Assembly (NCBI GenBank): GCA_041166385.1
Contig: JBEEFW010000098.1
Coordinates: forward strand, 1-64,000
Origin: DASUCS01 sp041166385
GTDB taxonomy: Bacteria; Actinomycetota; Acidimicrobiia; Acidimicrobiales; JACDCH01
Reading direction: 5' to 3'
Length of the DNA stretch: 64,000 nucleotides
Shown here: positions 26,276 through 34,389 of the stretch, piece by piece
How positions within the stretch are numbered: the stretch's first letter is position 1
How the letters are laid out: every line of letters begins with the position of its first letter
The notes under the pieces: generated by a model
The model's database searches: none
The model's input: the letters and a program-made list of their open reading frames with translations, nothing else
Told to the model about the DNA's origin: nothing
Translations under genes and position numbers: made by a program

Positions 26276-26970
26276 TGCAGCTCACCATCATTGGCGTCGA
26301 AGGGATTGGTGAGATCAGCGCGGGCGACGACCTCGCCGGGATCATCGGCAACGCCGCGCCGCTGACGGACGGTGACGTGCTCGTGGTGACGCAGAAGATC
26401 GTCTCGAAGGCCGAGGGGATGCTCGAAGCGGTGGATCCCAACGACCCCCTCAGCCACAAAGACATCGTCGAACGAGAATCGGTCAGGGTCCTTCGCCGGC
26501 GCGGCGACCTGGTCATCAGCGAGACCAAGCACGGTTTCGTGTGCGCGAACGCGGGCGTCGACCTGTCGAATGTCGAGCGTGGGTACGCGGCGCTGCTGCC
26601 GGAGGACTCCGATCGGTCGGCCAGGCGAATCCGCGACGCGCTGAAGGCTCGTTACAACGTCGATGTCGCCGTCATCGTCAGCGACACCTTCGGGCGCACG
26701 TGGCGACGCGGGCTCACCGATGTCGCCATCGGCTGTGCCGGCATCGGTGCGATCCTCGATCTGCGCGGCTCGACCGACACCTATGGCCGCGAGATGCTCG
26801 TGACCGAGGTGGCGGTGGTCGACGAGATCGCGTCGGCCGCCGAGTTGGTGATGGGCAAAGCGACGGGAGTCCCGGTCGCCATCGTGCGGGGCATCCCGAA
26901 CGAATGGCTGCGCAACGGCGACGTCCACAGCGAGATCGTCCGCAAACCCGAAGAGGATCTGTTCCGCTAG
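26275..26970 (+). CDS. cofE: Coenzyme F420:L-glutamate ligase CofE (stand-alone)
   Basis: A 231-residue GTP-dependent ligase that adds glutamates to F420-0. Landmarks are VEGIGEISAGDDLAG, DVLVVTQKIVSKAEG, ETKHGFVCANAGVD, VSDTFGRTWRRGLTDVAIGCAG and the C-terminal GIPNEWLRNGD. Unlike mycobacterial FbiB, no nitroreductase/FMN domain is attached; the protein ends soon after the ligase domain. Start is ATG 26275 (or GTG 26272), overlapping cofD, so both are co-translated. The last 4 bases overlap the convergent epimerase stop. Confidence 0.93.
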   Translation: MQLTIIGVEGIGEISAGDDLAGIIGNAAPLTDGDVLVVTQKIVSKAEGMLEAVDPNDPLSHKDIVERESVRVLRRRGDLVISETKHGFVCANAGVDLSNVERGYAALLPEDSDRSARRIRDALKARYNVDVAVIVSDTFGRTWRRGLTDVAIGCAGIGAILDLRGSTDTYGREMLVTEVAVVDEIASAAELVMGKATGVPVAIVRGIPNEWLRNGDVHSEIVRKPEEDLFR

Positions 26971-27920
26971 CGGTCGCGTTTGTCGGCGAAGTAGCGCAGG
27001 ACGGCGCCGACGCCCTCGTCGAGGGTGGTCCACGGCTTCCATCCGAGTTGAATGCCGGCGCGGCCGGGATCGAGAGCCGAACGCTGCAGGTCGCCGGGGC
27101 GGTCCGGCGCGAACAACGGCGGGGCGATCACGCCGGCGGCCTGCGCCATCGTCTCGTACAAGTGCAGGTCGCTCGTCTGCACGCCCGTGCCGATGTTGCA
27201 CAACAGGCCCCCGCCGCGTTCGGCGGCGCGCACGAACGCGTCGACCACATCGTCGACGAACACGTAGTCCCGGGTCTTCGATCCGTCGCCGAACACCGTG
27301 CACTGCTCGCCGCTCAAGAGATGACCGGCGAAGATCGCAACAACGCCGGCTTCGCCGTGAGGGTCCTGGCGAGGGCCGTAGATGTTGGCGAGAGCCAACG
27401 CTGTGTATTCGAGGCCGTACAGCTCGCGATACGCGTGGAGGTAGTCGCTGAACGCCTTCTTGGCGATGCCGTAGGGCGAGAGGGGTCGCTGCGGCTGTGA
27501 CTCCTTCAGCGGCAGATCGGCTGGATCGGCGGTGCCGTAGATCGTGCCGCCGCTCGACGCGAACACGATCTTGCTCGCGCCGGCGGCGCGGGCGCCCTCG
27601 AGCACGTTGAGCCCTCCGATGATGTTGATCTCGGCGTCGTACGTCGGGCGAGCCACTGACTCGCGCACGCTCATCTGCGCGGCGAGATGGAAGACGACCT
27701 CGGGAGCGCGCCGGGCGATCAGGTCGACCGCGCCGGGCTGACGCAGGTCGAGTTGGTGAAACGTGAGCTGATTGGCGCGATCGGCGCGCGCGGCCGACAG
27801 GTTGGCCAACGACCCGGTGGAGAGGTCGTCGATCACGTCGACCGAGTGCCCTTCCGCGAGGAGACGGTCGACCAGGGTGCTCCCGATGAAGCCGGCGCCG
27901 CCCGTGACGAGCGCCTTCAT
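26967..27920 (-). CDS. NAD-dependent epimerase (UDP-glucose 4-epimerase-like)
   Basis: A 317-residue extended SDR protein. Cofactor motif GGAGFIGSTLVDRLL starts at residue 7. Catalytic elements are SSGGTIYGTADP and SPYGIAKKAFSDYL (Tyr-x3-Lys). The segment LANIYGPRQDPHGEAGVVAIF is typical of GalE-like enzymes from sugar clusters. It probably interconverts a UDP-hexose for the envelope glycan. The stop overlaps cofE and the ATG overlaps the stop of the nucleotidyltransferase gene upstream (ATGA), so it closes a minus-strand sugar operon. The exact substrate is uncertain. Confidence 0.85.
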   Translation of the reverse strand: MKALVTGGAGFIGSTLVDRLLAEGHSVDVIDDLSTGSLANLSAARADRANQLTFHQLDLRQPGAVDLIARRAPEVVFHLAAQMSVRESVARPTYDAEINIIGGLNVLEGARAAGASKIVFASSGGTIYGTADPADLPLKESQPQRPLSPYGIAKKAFSDYLHAYRELYGLEYTALALANIYGPRQDPHGEAGVVAIFAGHLLSGEQCTVFGDGSKTRDYVFVDDVVDAFVRAAERGGGLLCNIGTGVQTSDLHLYETMAQAAGVIAPPLFAPDRPGDLQRSALDPGRAGIQLGWKPWTTLDEGVGAVLRYFADKRDR

Positions 27921-28939
27921 GGATCGTTTGCGGGCACGCGCGCGCCCAAGAGGTCGACACCCGGCTCGACGGTCTCGCCATCACCCACCACGCACAAGGC
28001 CTCGAGTGTGGCGCACTCACCGATCCTCGCGCCTGCGCCGACGAGCGAGTCGAGGACACGCGCCTTTGAGCCGATGACCGCCCCTCGCTGCACCGCCGAC
28101 CCGATCACCTCCGCGTGCTCGTCGACCCGAACGCCGGGCCCGATCACCGACGAGCGCACCATCGCGGTGGGAGCGACCACGGCGGTGGGGTCGATCGCAG
28201 TGATCGGCGTGCCCGCAGGAAGGACGCGCCGTCCGGCGATGACATCGAGCTGCGCGTACAGGTAGTCCTCGGGCGTTCCCGTGTCGAGCCAGTACACGCC
28301 GCCGTCCGGCACCGCGAACAGCGAGCGGTCGCGCACGATCGCCGGAAACGTCTCACGTTCGATCGACACCCGACGGTCGGCGTCGATTCGATCCAGCACC
28401 GACGGTTCCAAGACGTACGTGCCGGCGTTGATGAAGTTGGAGGGCGCGGTCTCGGCGGCCGGCTTCTCGACGAAGGCCGTGACCCGACCGTCGGGATCGG
28501 TGGCCACGACGCCGTAGCGCGATGGGTCAGCCACCTCGTGCAGCGAGATGGTGGCCTCGGCGCCCGCTCGATCGTGGAAGTCGACGAGCGCAGTGATGTC
28601 GAGATCCGTCAGGACGTCGCCGTTCATCACCACGAAGCGATCGCGTATTCCGGCGACGTTGGCCGCGAACCGGATTGCGCCGGCCGTGTCGAGCGGCGCG
28701 TTCTCGACCGCATAGTGCAGCTCGACTCCGGCACAACGGCCGGCGGGGTACGCCGAAGCGAAATCGTCCGATCGGTACCCGAGTGCGAGTACCGCGCGAT
28801 CGATGCCGTGCCGGCCGAGGTGGCCGACCACCCACTCGATCATCGGACGATCGACAATCGGCAACATCTGCTTCGGCGTGTGCAGCGTGAGCGGACGAAG
28901 ACGGGTGCCGAACCCACCAACGAGGACGACCGCGTTCAC
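27917..28939 (-). CDS. Mannose-1-phosphate guanylyltransferase-like sugar nucleotidyltransferase
   Basis: A 340-residue protein. The N-terminal catalytic domain shows VLVGGFGTRLRPLTLHTPKQMLPI (nucleotide and metal site), FVVMNGDVLTDLD and AFVEKPAAE. The C-terminal quarter has hexapeptide-repeat character (AVVAPTAMVRSSVIGPGVRV), forming a left-handed helix. This domain pairing matches GDP-mannose pyrophosphorylases of the actinobacterial ManB/Rv3264c kind. It would supply GDP-mannose to gmd. ATG at 28939 overlaps the stop of the upstream gene by 4 bases. UDP-glucose or dTDP-glucose synthesis is a less likely alternative. Confidence 0.82.
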   Translation of the reverse strand: MNAVVLVGGFGTRLRPLTLHTPKQMLPIVDRPMIEWVVGHLGRHGIDRAVLALGYRSDDFASAYPAGRCAGVELHYAVENAPLDTAGAIRFAANVAGIRDRFVVMNGDVLTDLDITALVDFHDRAGAEATISLHEVADPSRYGVVATDPDGRVTAFVEKPAAETAPSNFINAGTYVLEPSVLDRIDADRRVSIERETFPAIVRDRSLFAVPDGGVYWLDTGTPEDYLYAQLDVIAGRRVLPAGTPITAIDPTAVVAPTAMVRSSVIGPGVRVDEHAEVIGSAVQRGAVIGSKARVLDSLVGAGARIGECATLEALCVVGDGETVEPGVDLLGARVPANDP

Positions 28940-29889
28940 GGTCCGCTTGAGCTGGTGGTGCTGCTCGCTGTGGTCGTCGTGGACGACGTGTCAGTGGGTG
29001 GCGGGGCGCTGCCCCCGGACGAGCCCGGCAGGGTCGTCGTGGTTGCACCGGCGAGGTCGGAGACCTTGGCGACACGATCGGCGACATCGGGCTTCGCAGG
29101 GATCGTCGAGCCGCTCGGCATGAACGCGATCGTGAACGACTCGTTCTCGCCCAAGCGGATCTTGTCGAAGCCATCGGTGAAGATCTGGTTCGGCTTGCCA
29201 CCCTTGGCCGCGTCGGCGACGTTGTCCCACTTCGCGACCTGCACGATGGCGTCCTTGCCGCCCTCGCACTTCGTCGTGCCTTCGGTGAACGCGGCCCCCG
29301 ACGGGAGGATGAGCGAATCGTTGGTCATCGTGATGCCGACCTGATCCAGGAAGATCCCGAGCGTGGCCTTGCGGCCGGCTGCACTGTCCGTGAACGGGTG
29401 GATGTGGATCAGCCCGTCGCCGTGCGAGTGGATGCCGAGGTCGTCCGCCTTGGCGTCCTGCGGGGCCGGCTGGTATTCGCCGTGCACGTCGTTGGGGTTG
29501 GCCTGCGTCGTGGACGTCGCCGCAGTGGTCGTCGTGGTCGACTCTGTCGTCGTCGTGTCGCCCGCCGCCGTCGTGCTCGTGGCGTCGGAGGCGGTGCTGT
29601 CAGGGGCCACCGTGGTGCTCGTGGTGGTGGTGGTCGTGCTCTCGGGGGTGGCGGCCGCGTCGGCCACGCAGGTGTAGATGTCGATCGCGGCGTGGACGTG
29701 GTCCTTGTTGGCCCTCGGGAACGCATCCGCGTTGCGCTTCTCACGGGCGAACACGACGAGGAGCAGACCGACGACGAGCACGAGCCCGATGGCGACGGGA
29801 AAGCCCAGCGCGCGGCGCTGCCCGGCGCGCCGGTTGCCACCGGCACGGGCGGCGCGAGCGACTTTTTTGGCGGAGGACGCTTTGCCCAT
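28936..29889 (-). CDS. Membrane-anchored Thr-rich protein with His-rich motif, unknown function
   Basis: A 317-residue protein. A basic N-terminus (KASSAKKVARAARAGG) leads to one membrane helix (about residues 29-48), so the rest is probably extracellular. Residues 63-75 read HVHAAIDIYTC. A Thr/Ser-rich linker (about 83-131) follows. The conserved-looking domain (about 135-280) begins near DVHGEYQPAP and contains GIHSHGDGLIHIHPF, which could bind metal. A second Thr/Ser tail ends the protein. I do not recognise a named family. The GTG/ATG arrangement shows 4-base overlap with the guanylyltransferase gene, so it is in the sugar operon. Confidence 0.65.
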   Translation of the reverse strand: MGKASSAKKVARAARAGGNRRAGQRRALGFPVAIGLVLVVGLLLVVFAREKRNADAFPRANKDHVHAAIDIYTCVADAAATPESTTTTTTSTTVAPDSTASDATSTTAAGDTTTTESTTTTTAATSTTQANPNDVHGEYQPAPQDAKADDLGIHSHGDGLIHIHPFTDSAAGRKATLGIFLDQVGITMTNDSLILPSGAAFTEGTTKCEGGKDAIVQVAKWDNVADAAKGGKPNQIFTDGFDKIRLGENESFTIAFMPSGSTIPAKPDVADRVAKVSDLAGATTTTLPGSSGGSAPPPTDTSSTTTTASSTTSSSGP

Positions 29890-29901
29890 GGGGGCGAAAG
29901 A

Positions 29902-31164
29902 CTAGATGCCCTCGCCGCGTCTGAGGAATCGCGGTCGTTCCGCCCGCAATTCCTCGAAAAGCGCCTCGTAGTGCTCGGCGATGGCGGCCGGCGAGGCCCA
30001 GCGCTCGACGAAGGCCCGGCCGTTGCGACCCATCCGCTCCATCTCCTCGGGTTCCGCCACCACGCGGGCGAGCGCCTTGGTGAAGGCCTCGGGGTCGTCC
30101 GGCGGCACGGCCACTCCGGCGCTCGCTCGCTCGACGACCTCGGCCACCTCGGTGCCGGGATCCACGCTGGCGACGATCGGCCGCCCCGCCGCCAGGATCG
30201 AATACATCTTCGACGGCACGCTCGACCGGGCCAACCCCCGCCGCAACGGCACGACGTGGACATCGGCGGCGGCGAGCACGTCCGGCAGCCGATCCTTCGG
30301 CTGCATGTCGACGAAGCGCACATTGCGCGCGCCGGCCGCCTTGCGCTCGAGATCGGCGCGGGCCGCTCCGCCTCCGTTGATCACGAACACGAGATCGGGG
30401 TCGTCGGCCAGCGCGGCGGCCGCGTCGAGTACGAGATCGAGCGACTGCGAGAAGCCAACGTTGCCGGCGTACATCACCACCGTCTTCCCGGTCAGTCCGA
30501 ACTCTGCGCGGTAGCTGTTCTCCTTCGGCGCCGGCCGGATGTGTTGCGTGTCGACGAAGTTCGGAATGACGCGCACGCGCTCGGGTCGGTTGCCGCGCAG
30601 CTTGGCAACGACGTTGTCGCGAAGATCATCCGAGAGCACCGTGACCGCATCGGAGCGCAGATAGGTGAACCGCTCCAGGGCCGAGGCCATACCGATGATC
30701 GAGCGGTTGGTGATCACGCCGAGCTCCACCGCGACATCCGGGAACACGTCTTGGATGTTGAAGACGAACGGTGCGCCCCACAATCGCGCTGTGACCCAGC
30801 CGCCCAGGCCGAGCGTGAGCGGTGGCGACATCGCCAGCACGGCATCGGGCCGCGGCCGGGTGGCGGCAGCAACGATGCCGGTGAGCGCGGTGAAGCCGCC
30901 GAAGCCGAGTGCGCGCGCTGGGATGTTGCGCTTGTCCGTGGGGAACGGGTGCACGCGCGTGATGCGACCCCAGTCCGTGGCCTGCCGGCGGACCGCCTTG
31001 CCGCCCCAGCCCTCCTCGATCTGGTGATGGCGATACCAGGGCAACGACGTGACAACGTGCAATCGATGACCGCGGGCGACGAGCTCGCCGGTGATGCTGG
31101 AGATCACCTCCCCTGTCGGGGCGACGTCCGGCGCGAAGTGCGGGCACAGCACGAGAAGGTTCAC
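29902..31164 (-). CDS. GT4-family glycosyltransferase (WbuB/capsular type)
   Basis: A 420-residue GT-B enzyme. The N-terminus LLVLCPHFAPDVAPTGEVISS and the segment FNIQDVFPDVAVELGVI are typical of WbuB-like fucosamine/deoxyhexosamine transferases. The donor domain shows VVMYAGNVGFSQSLDLVLDAA and SSVPSKMYSILAAGRPIVASVDPGTEVA. GTG at 31164 overlaps the next gene's stop (GTGA). It belongs to a run of four-base-overlapping glycosyltransferase genes. Donor and acceptor are unknown. Confidence 0.87.
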   Translation of the reverse strand: MNLLVLCPHFAPDVAPTGEVISSITGELVARGHRLHVVTSLPWYRHHQIEEGWGGKAVRRQATDWGRITRVHPFPTDKRNIPARALGFGGFTALTGIVAAATRPRPDAVLAMSPPLTLGLGGWVTARLWGAPFVFNIQDVFPDVAVELGVITNRSIIGMASALERFTYLRSDAVTVLSDDLRDNVVAKLRGNRPERVRVIPNFVDTQHIRPAPKENSYRAEFGLTGKTVVMYAGNVGFSQSLDLVLDAAAALADDPDLVFVINGGGAARADLERKAAGARNVRFVDMQPKDRLPDVLAAADVHVVPLRRGLARSSVPSKMYSILAAGRPIVASVDPGTEVAEVVERASAGVAVPPDDPEAFTKALARVVAEPEEMERMGRNGRAFVERWASPAAIAEHYEALFEELRAERPRFLRRGEGI

Positions 31165-32297
31165 GACAGGCCGTCCCCGGCTCGCCGGTATGCCCGCTCG
31201 AGCTGTTCTGCCGACGACGACCACCGGAACTCGGCTGTACGCGCGATCGCCGCCTCGGCGAGCCACCCACGCCGCTCCTCGTTGGTGAGCAACTCGATCA
31301 TCGCCGCAGCCCACGCGTCGGGGTCGTCGGGGTCGACGAGCACCCCGGACGCGCCGACGACCTCTGGTAGAGCGGTGGCCGCGGCGGCGATCACCGGGCA
31401 ACCGTGTCCCATCGCCTCGAGTACAGGCAAGCCGAAGCCCTCGAACCGGGACGGGAACGTCAGTGCGACGGCGTACTTGTAGAGCCAGTTCAGGTCGCCT
31501 CGGTCGATGTGACCAAGGCGACGGATACCCCGCTCGATGCCGAGATCGGCGGCGAGCTCCTCGAGATGGCGCTCCATCTGCGCCGGCCGATGGGTGAGCA
31601 CGAGCAGCGTGTCGGGGTGCTGCTCGAGCACCGTCGCCAACGCCTTGAGCAGAACTTCGTGGTTCTTGTGCGGATACGTGATCGCCGGATACAGGAAGAA
31701 CGGCCCGGTGATGTCGTACTTCTGCCGCGGGTCGCCGTCGGGCTGTTCAGCCAGCGCGCTCGTGTAGCCGGGTGAGACGAGGGCGACGCGGTCGGCCGGC
31801 ACCTTGAGCCGCGTCACGATCGTGTCCAGCGTGTATTCCGTCAACGTCACCACGAGGCGCGACTTCTGCGCCGACGGCGGCAGCCGCCACCGCAGGTACG
31901 CCTGCTTCGCGCGGCTGAAGTTGTCGGGCAAGAGGAGCGGTTGCAGATCGTGGATCGTGAGCAACGAAGGTGAGGCGCGCAGCAACGGAATCGTGCCACC
32001 CGCGTGATGCATCAGGTCGACGCGGTGGCGGCGCGCCTGCACGGCCAGCCACGTCGCCTCCGCCAAGATGCGGATCGTCTTCGAGCCGCCGCTGATGGGG
32101 CACACGACGGTCGGGTAGGCCGCGACGAGCGCTGGATAGGCCTCGACGAACGGACGCAGCACGAACAACGTCAGGTCAGTGTCGTCAGGCGGTGCCTCGA
32201 GCCGGGCGGCGAGCAGCCGCGTCGTGTACTCCTCGCTCCCGCCCACCACGCCGGGCACGAGCCACAGCAGGTTGACGCCGATGTGGAGGCGCTTCAC
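31161..32297 (-). CDS. GT4-family glycosyltransferase
   Basis: A 378-residue GT-B enzyme. The N-terminus reads HIGVNLLWLVPGVVGGSEEY. LLTIHDLQPLLLPDNFS and TLTEYTLDTIVTRLKVPADRV occur mid-protein. The donor-site region is LYPAITYPHKNHEVLLKAL and then ALTFPSRFEGFGLPVLEAMGHGCPVIAA. The start is GTG at 32297, overlapping the stop of the preceding glycosyltransferase gene (GTGA). An extended in-frame ORF upstream is not credible because it would overlap that gene further. Confidence 0.88.
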   Translation of the reverse strand: MKRLHIGVNLLWLVPGVVGGSEEYTTRLLAARLEAPPDDTDLTLFVLRPFVEAYPALVAAYPTVVCPISGGSKTIRILAEATWLAVQARRHRVDLMHHAGGTIPLLRASPSLLTIHDLQPLLLPDNFSRAKQAYLRWRLPPSAQKSRLVVTLTEYTLDTIVTRLKVPADRVALVSPGYTSALAEQPDGDPRQKYDITGPFFLYPAITYPHKNHEVLLKALATVLEQHPDTLLVLTHRPAQMERHLEELAADLGIERGIRRLGHIDRGDLNWLYKYAVALTFPSRFEGFGLPVLEAMGHGCPVIAAAATALPEVVGASGVLVDPDDPDAWAAAMIELLTNEERRGWLAEAAIARTAEFRWSSSAEQLERAYRRAGDGLS

Positions 32298-33388
32298 GTG
32301 ATCGCCTCCGCGTAGACGGCCATCGCCGCCGCGGCGGTGCGCTCCCACGTGTAGGTCGCTGCCCGCGCTTGTCCCGCGGCGGCCAGCCCTTCGGCCAGCG
32401 CCCGATCCTCGAGCAGCTCCTCGATCGCCGCGGCGATCGCAGCCTCGTCCAGGGGATCGACGAGCAGCCCTGCATCGCCCGCGACCTCCGCCGTCGACGT
32501 GTCCTTCGACGTCACGACCGGCACGCCCTGACGCATCGCCTCGAGTACGGGAAGGCCAAAGCCTTCCTTCAGGCTCGGTAGGCAGAACACGTCAGCGCCG
32601 GCGAGGAGCGCTTCGAGCTCCTCGCGCTCGACGAAGCCCAGCACGTGCACGCGTCCTTCCAACGGCGCGAGCTCGGCTTCGAGTGACTCCTTCCAGCCGG
32701 CCGGACCGACGAGCACGAGATCTACGTCGCGTCGCGGAAGCTGCGCGAAGGCCCTCAGGAGCCGGCGCAGGTTCTTCCGAGGCTCGACGGTCCCGGTGAA
32801 CAGCACGTACGGACGGGCGAGGCCGTGCTTCGCGCGTGCGTGCGACACCTCCTCGAGCGTGCGCGGCACCCCGCGAACACCCAACGGCACGAGCCGGAGT
32901 CGATCGACATCGAATCCGGCTAGCACACAGTCCTCCATCGTCGCTCGCGACGAACACATCACGAGACGGGCGTGCTCACGAGCGAGGTCAGTACCGCGCT
33001 TGAAGAAGCGAAGGCCGTGCTTCGTGACCAACTGCGGATCGTCGAGAAAGGCGAGGTCATGGATCGTCATCACGACCGGGACGTCGGCGCGCGGAAAGGC
33101 CACCGCGGTGCCGTGTACGAGATCGACCGGACCAGTCGCCCGCTCGACCCGCGCGAGCGGGAGCCGTGCGTGCCACATTTCGTAGAGCGCGGCGCGCGGT
33201 GCCCAGAGGTGGCGCACCTCGATGGGTGGTCGCCACGCCTCGGGCGGCGGGCTCCCGTGACGGGCGGCGACTCCGACGAGATCGATGTCACCTCGGGCGT
33301 CGAGCGCTCGCACCAACTCGAGGGCCGCGACCGCGGTGCCGCCGGGAACGACATGCCAGCACTGTTCGAGTGTGACGGCGACCCGCAT
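32294..33388 (-). CDS. GT4-family glycosyltransferase
   Basis: A GT-B enzyme of 364 residues from the ATG at 33388 (a GTG at 33409 would add 7). It opens MRVAVTLEQCWHVVPGGTA and contains VVMTIHDLAFLDDPQLVTKHG. The donor domain shows LFTGTVEPRKNLRRLLRAFAQ and DVFCLPSLKEGFGLPVLEAMRQGVPVVTS. It resembles other envelope mannosyl/rhamnosyltransferases and is the first of three overlapping glycosyltransferase genes. The 43-base gap to the UXS gene upstream shows no terminator. Confidence 0.87.
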   Translation of the reverse strand: MRVAVTLEQCWHVVPGGTAVAALELVRALDARGDIDLVGVAARHGSPPPEAWRPPIEVRHLWAPRAALYEMWHARLPLARVERATGPVDLVHGTAVAFPRADVPVVMTIHDLAFLDDPQLVTKHGLRFFKRGTDLAREHARLVMCSSRATMEDCVLAGFDVDRLRLVPLGVRGVPRTLEEVSHARAKHGLARPYVLFTGTVEPRKNLRRLLRAFAQLPRRDVDLVLVGPAGWKESLEAELAPLEGRVHVLGFVEREELEALLAGADVFCLPSLKEGFGLPVLEAMRQGVPVVTSKDTSTAEVAGDAGLLVDPLDEAAIAAAIEELLEDRALAEGLAAAGQARAATYTWERTAAAAMAVYAEAIT

Positions 33389-33431
33389 CCGCGGATCATC
33401 TTGGCGCACCGGGGCGAGAAGGGCAGTCGGG

Positions 33432-34370
33432 TCAGAGCCCGAGGCGCTGCTTGAAGGCCGGGATCGTGCGCTCGAGACCGTCGCGCAGCCGGATCGTCGG
33501 CTCCCAACCCAGGTGCCGCCGTGCGAGGGTGAGGTCGGGTTGGCGCTGGACGGGATCGTCGACGGGCAGCGGTTCGTAGACGATCTCGGACTTCGAGCCG
33601 GTGAGCTCGAGCACGAGGTGAGCCAGCTCGAGCACGGTGAACTCGCCGTCGTTGCCGATGTTGATCGGTCCGGTCTGGTCGCAGTCGAGCAGCGCCAGGA
33701 AGCCGCGGATCTCGTCGTCGACGTAGCAGAAGCTCCGTGACTGCGACCCTTCGCCGTACACGGTGATCGGCTTGCCGAGCAGCGCTTGAACGATGAAGTT
33801 CGACACGACCCGTCCGTCTTCGGGACGCATGCGCGGGCCGTACACGTTGAAGATGCGCACGATGCGCACCTCGAGGCCGTGGTAGCGGTGGTACGCCATC
33901 GTCATCGCCTCGGCGAACCGTTTCGCCTCGTCGTACACGCCTCTCGGACCGACGGGGTTCACGTGCCCCCAGTACGTCTCGGGCTGGGGGTGGATCTGCG
34001 GGTCGCCGTACACCTCGCTCGTGGATGCGAGGAAGTACTTCGCTCCTTTGGCCTTCGCGAGACCGAGCGTGTTGTGCGTGCCGAGGCTGCCGACCTTCAA
34101 CGTCTGGATCGGCTTCTCGAGGTAGTCCTTCGGCGAGGCCGGGCTGGCGAGATGCATCACGGCATCGACGTCACCAGGTACCCAGATGTAGTTGCTGACA
34201 TCGTGTTCGACGAACGCAAAGCCCGGACGACCGAAGAGGTGCTCGATGTTGTCGACCGAGCCCGTGACGAGGTTGTCGAGGACGACGACTTCGTCGCCGC
34301 GCGCCAGCAACGCGTCGCAGAGATGCGAGCCGAGAAAGCCGCCGCCACCGCTCACGACTACCCGCGCCAT
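33432..34370 (-). CDS. uxs: UDP-glucuronate decarboxylase (UDP-xylose synthase)
   Basis: A 312-residue extended SDR enzyme converting UDP-glucuronate to UDP-xylose. Motifs are SGGGGFLGSHLCDALL, ASPASPKDYLEKPIQTLKVG, STSEVYGDP and the UXS-type catalytic stretch GVYDEAKRFAEAMTMAYHR. RIFNVYGPRMRPEDGRVVSNFI further supports UXS. The gene for UDP-glucose dehydrogenase lies 19 bases upstream, providing the UDP-glucuronate. ATG at 34370. Confidence 0.92.
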   Translation of the reverse strand: MARVVVSGGGGFLGSHLCDALLARGDEVVVLDNLVTGSVDNIEHLFGRPGFAFVEHDVSNYIWVPGDVDAVMHLASPASPKDYLEKPIQTLKVGSLGTHNTLGLAKAKGAKYFLASTSEVYGDPQIHPQPETYWGHVNPVGPRGVYDEAKRFAEAMTMAYHRYHGLEVRIVRIFNVYGPRMRPEDGRVVSNFIVQALLGKPITVYGEGSQSRSFCYVDDEIRGFLALLDCDQTGPINIGNDGEFTVLELAHLVLELTGSKSEIVYEPLPVDDPVQRQPDLTLARRHLGWEPTIRLRDGLERTIPAFKQRLGL

Positions 34371-34389
34371 CAGCCCAACCTACTTCTGG

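Noticed and set aside
26113..28059. 648-codon minus-strand open frame spanning cofE and the epimerase
   Set aside because: It is out of frame with the epimerase and antisense to cofE; its Arg/Ser-rich translation is typical of shadow frames.
29398..31482. 694-codon plus-strand open frame across the Thr-rich protein and a glycosyltransferase gene
   Set aside because: It runs antisense to two genes with clear family motifs and has low-complexity Arg/Gly composition.
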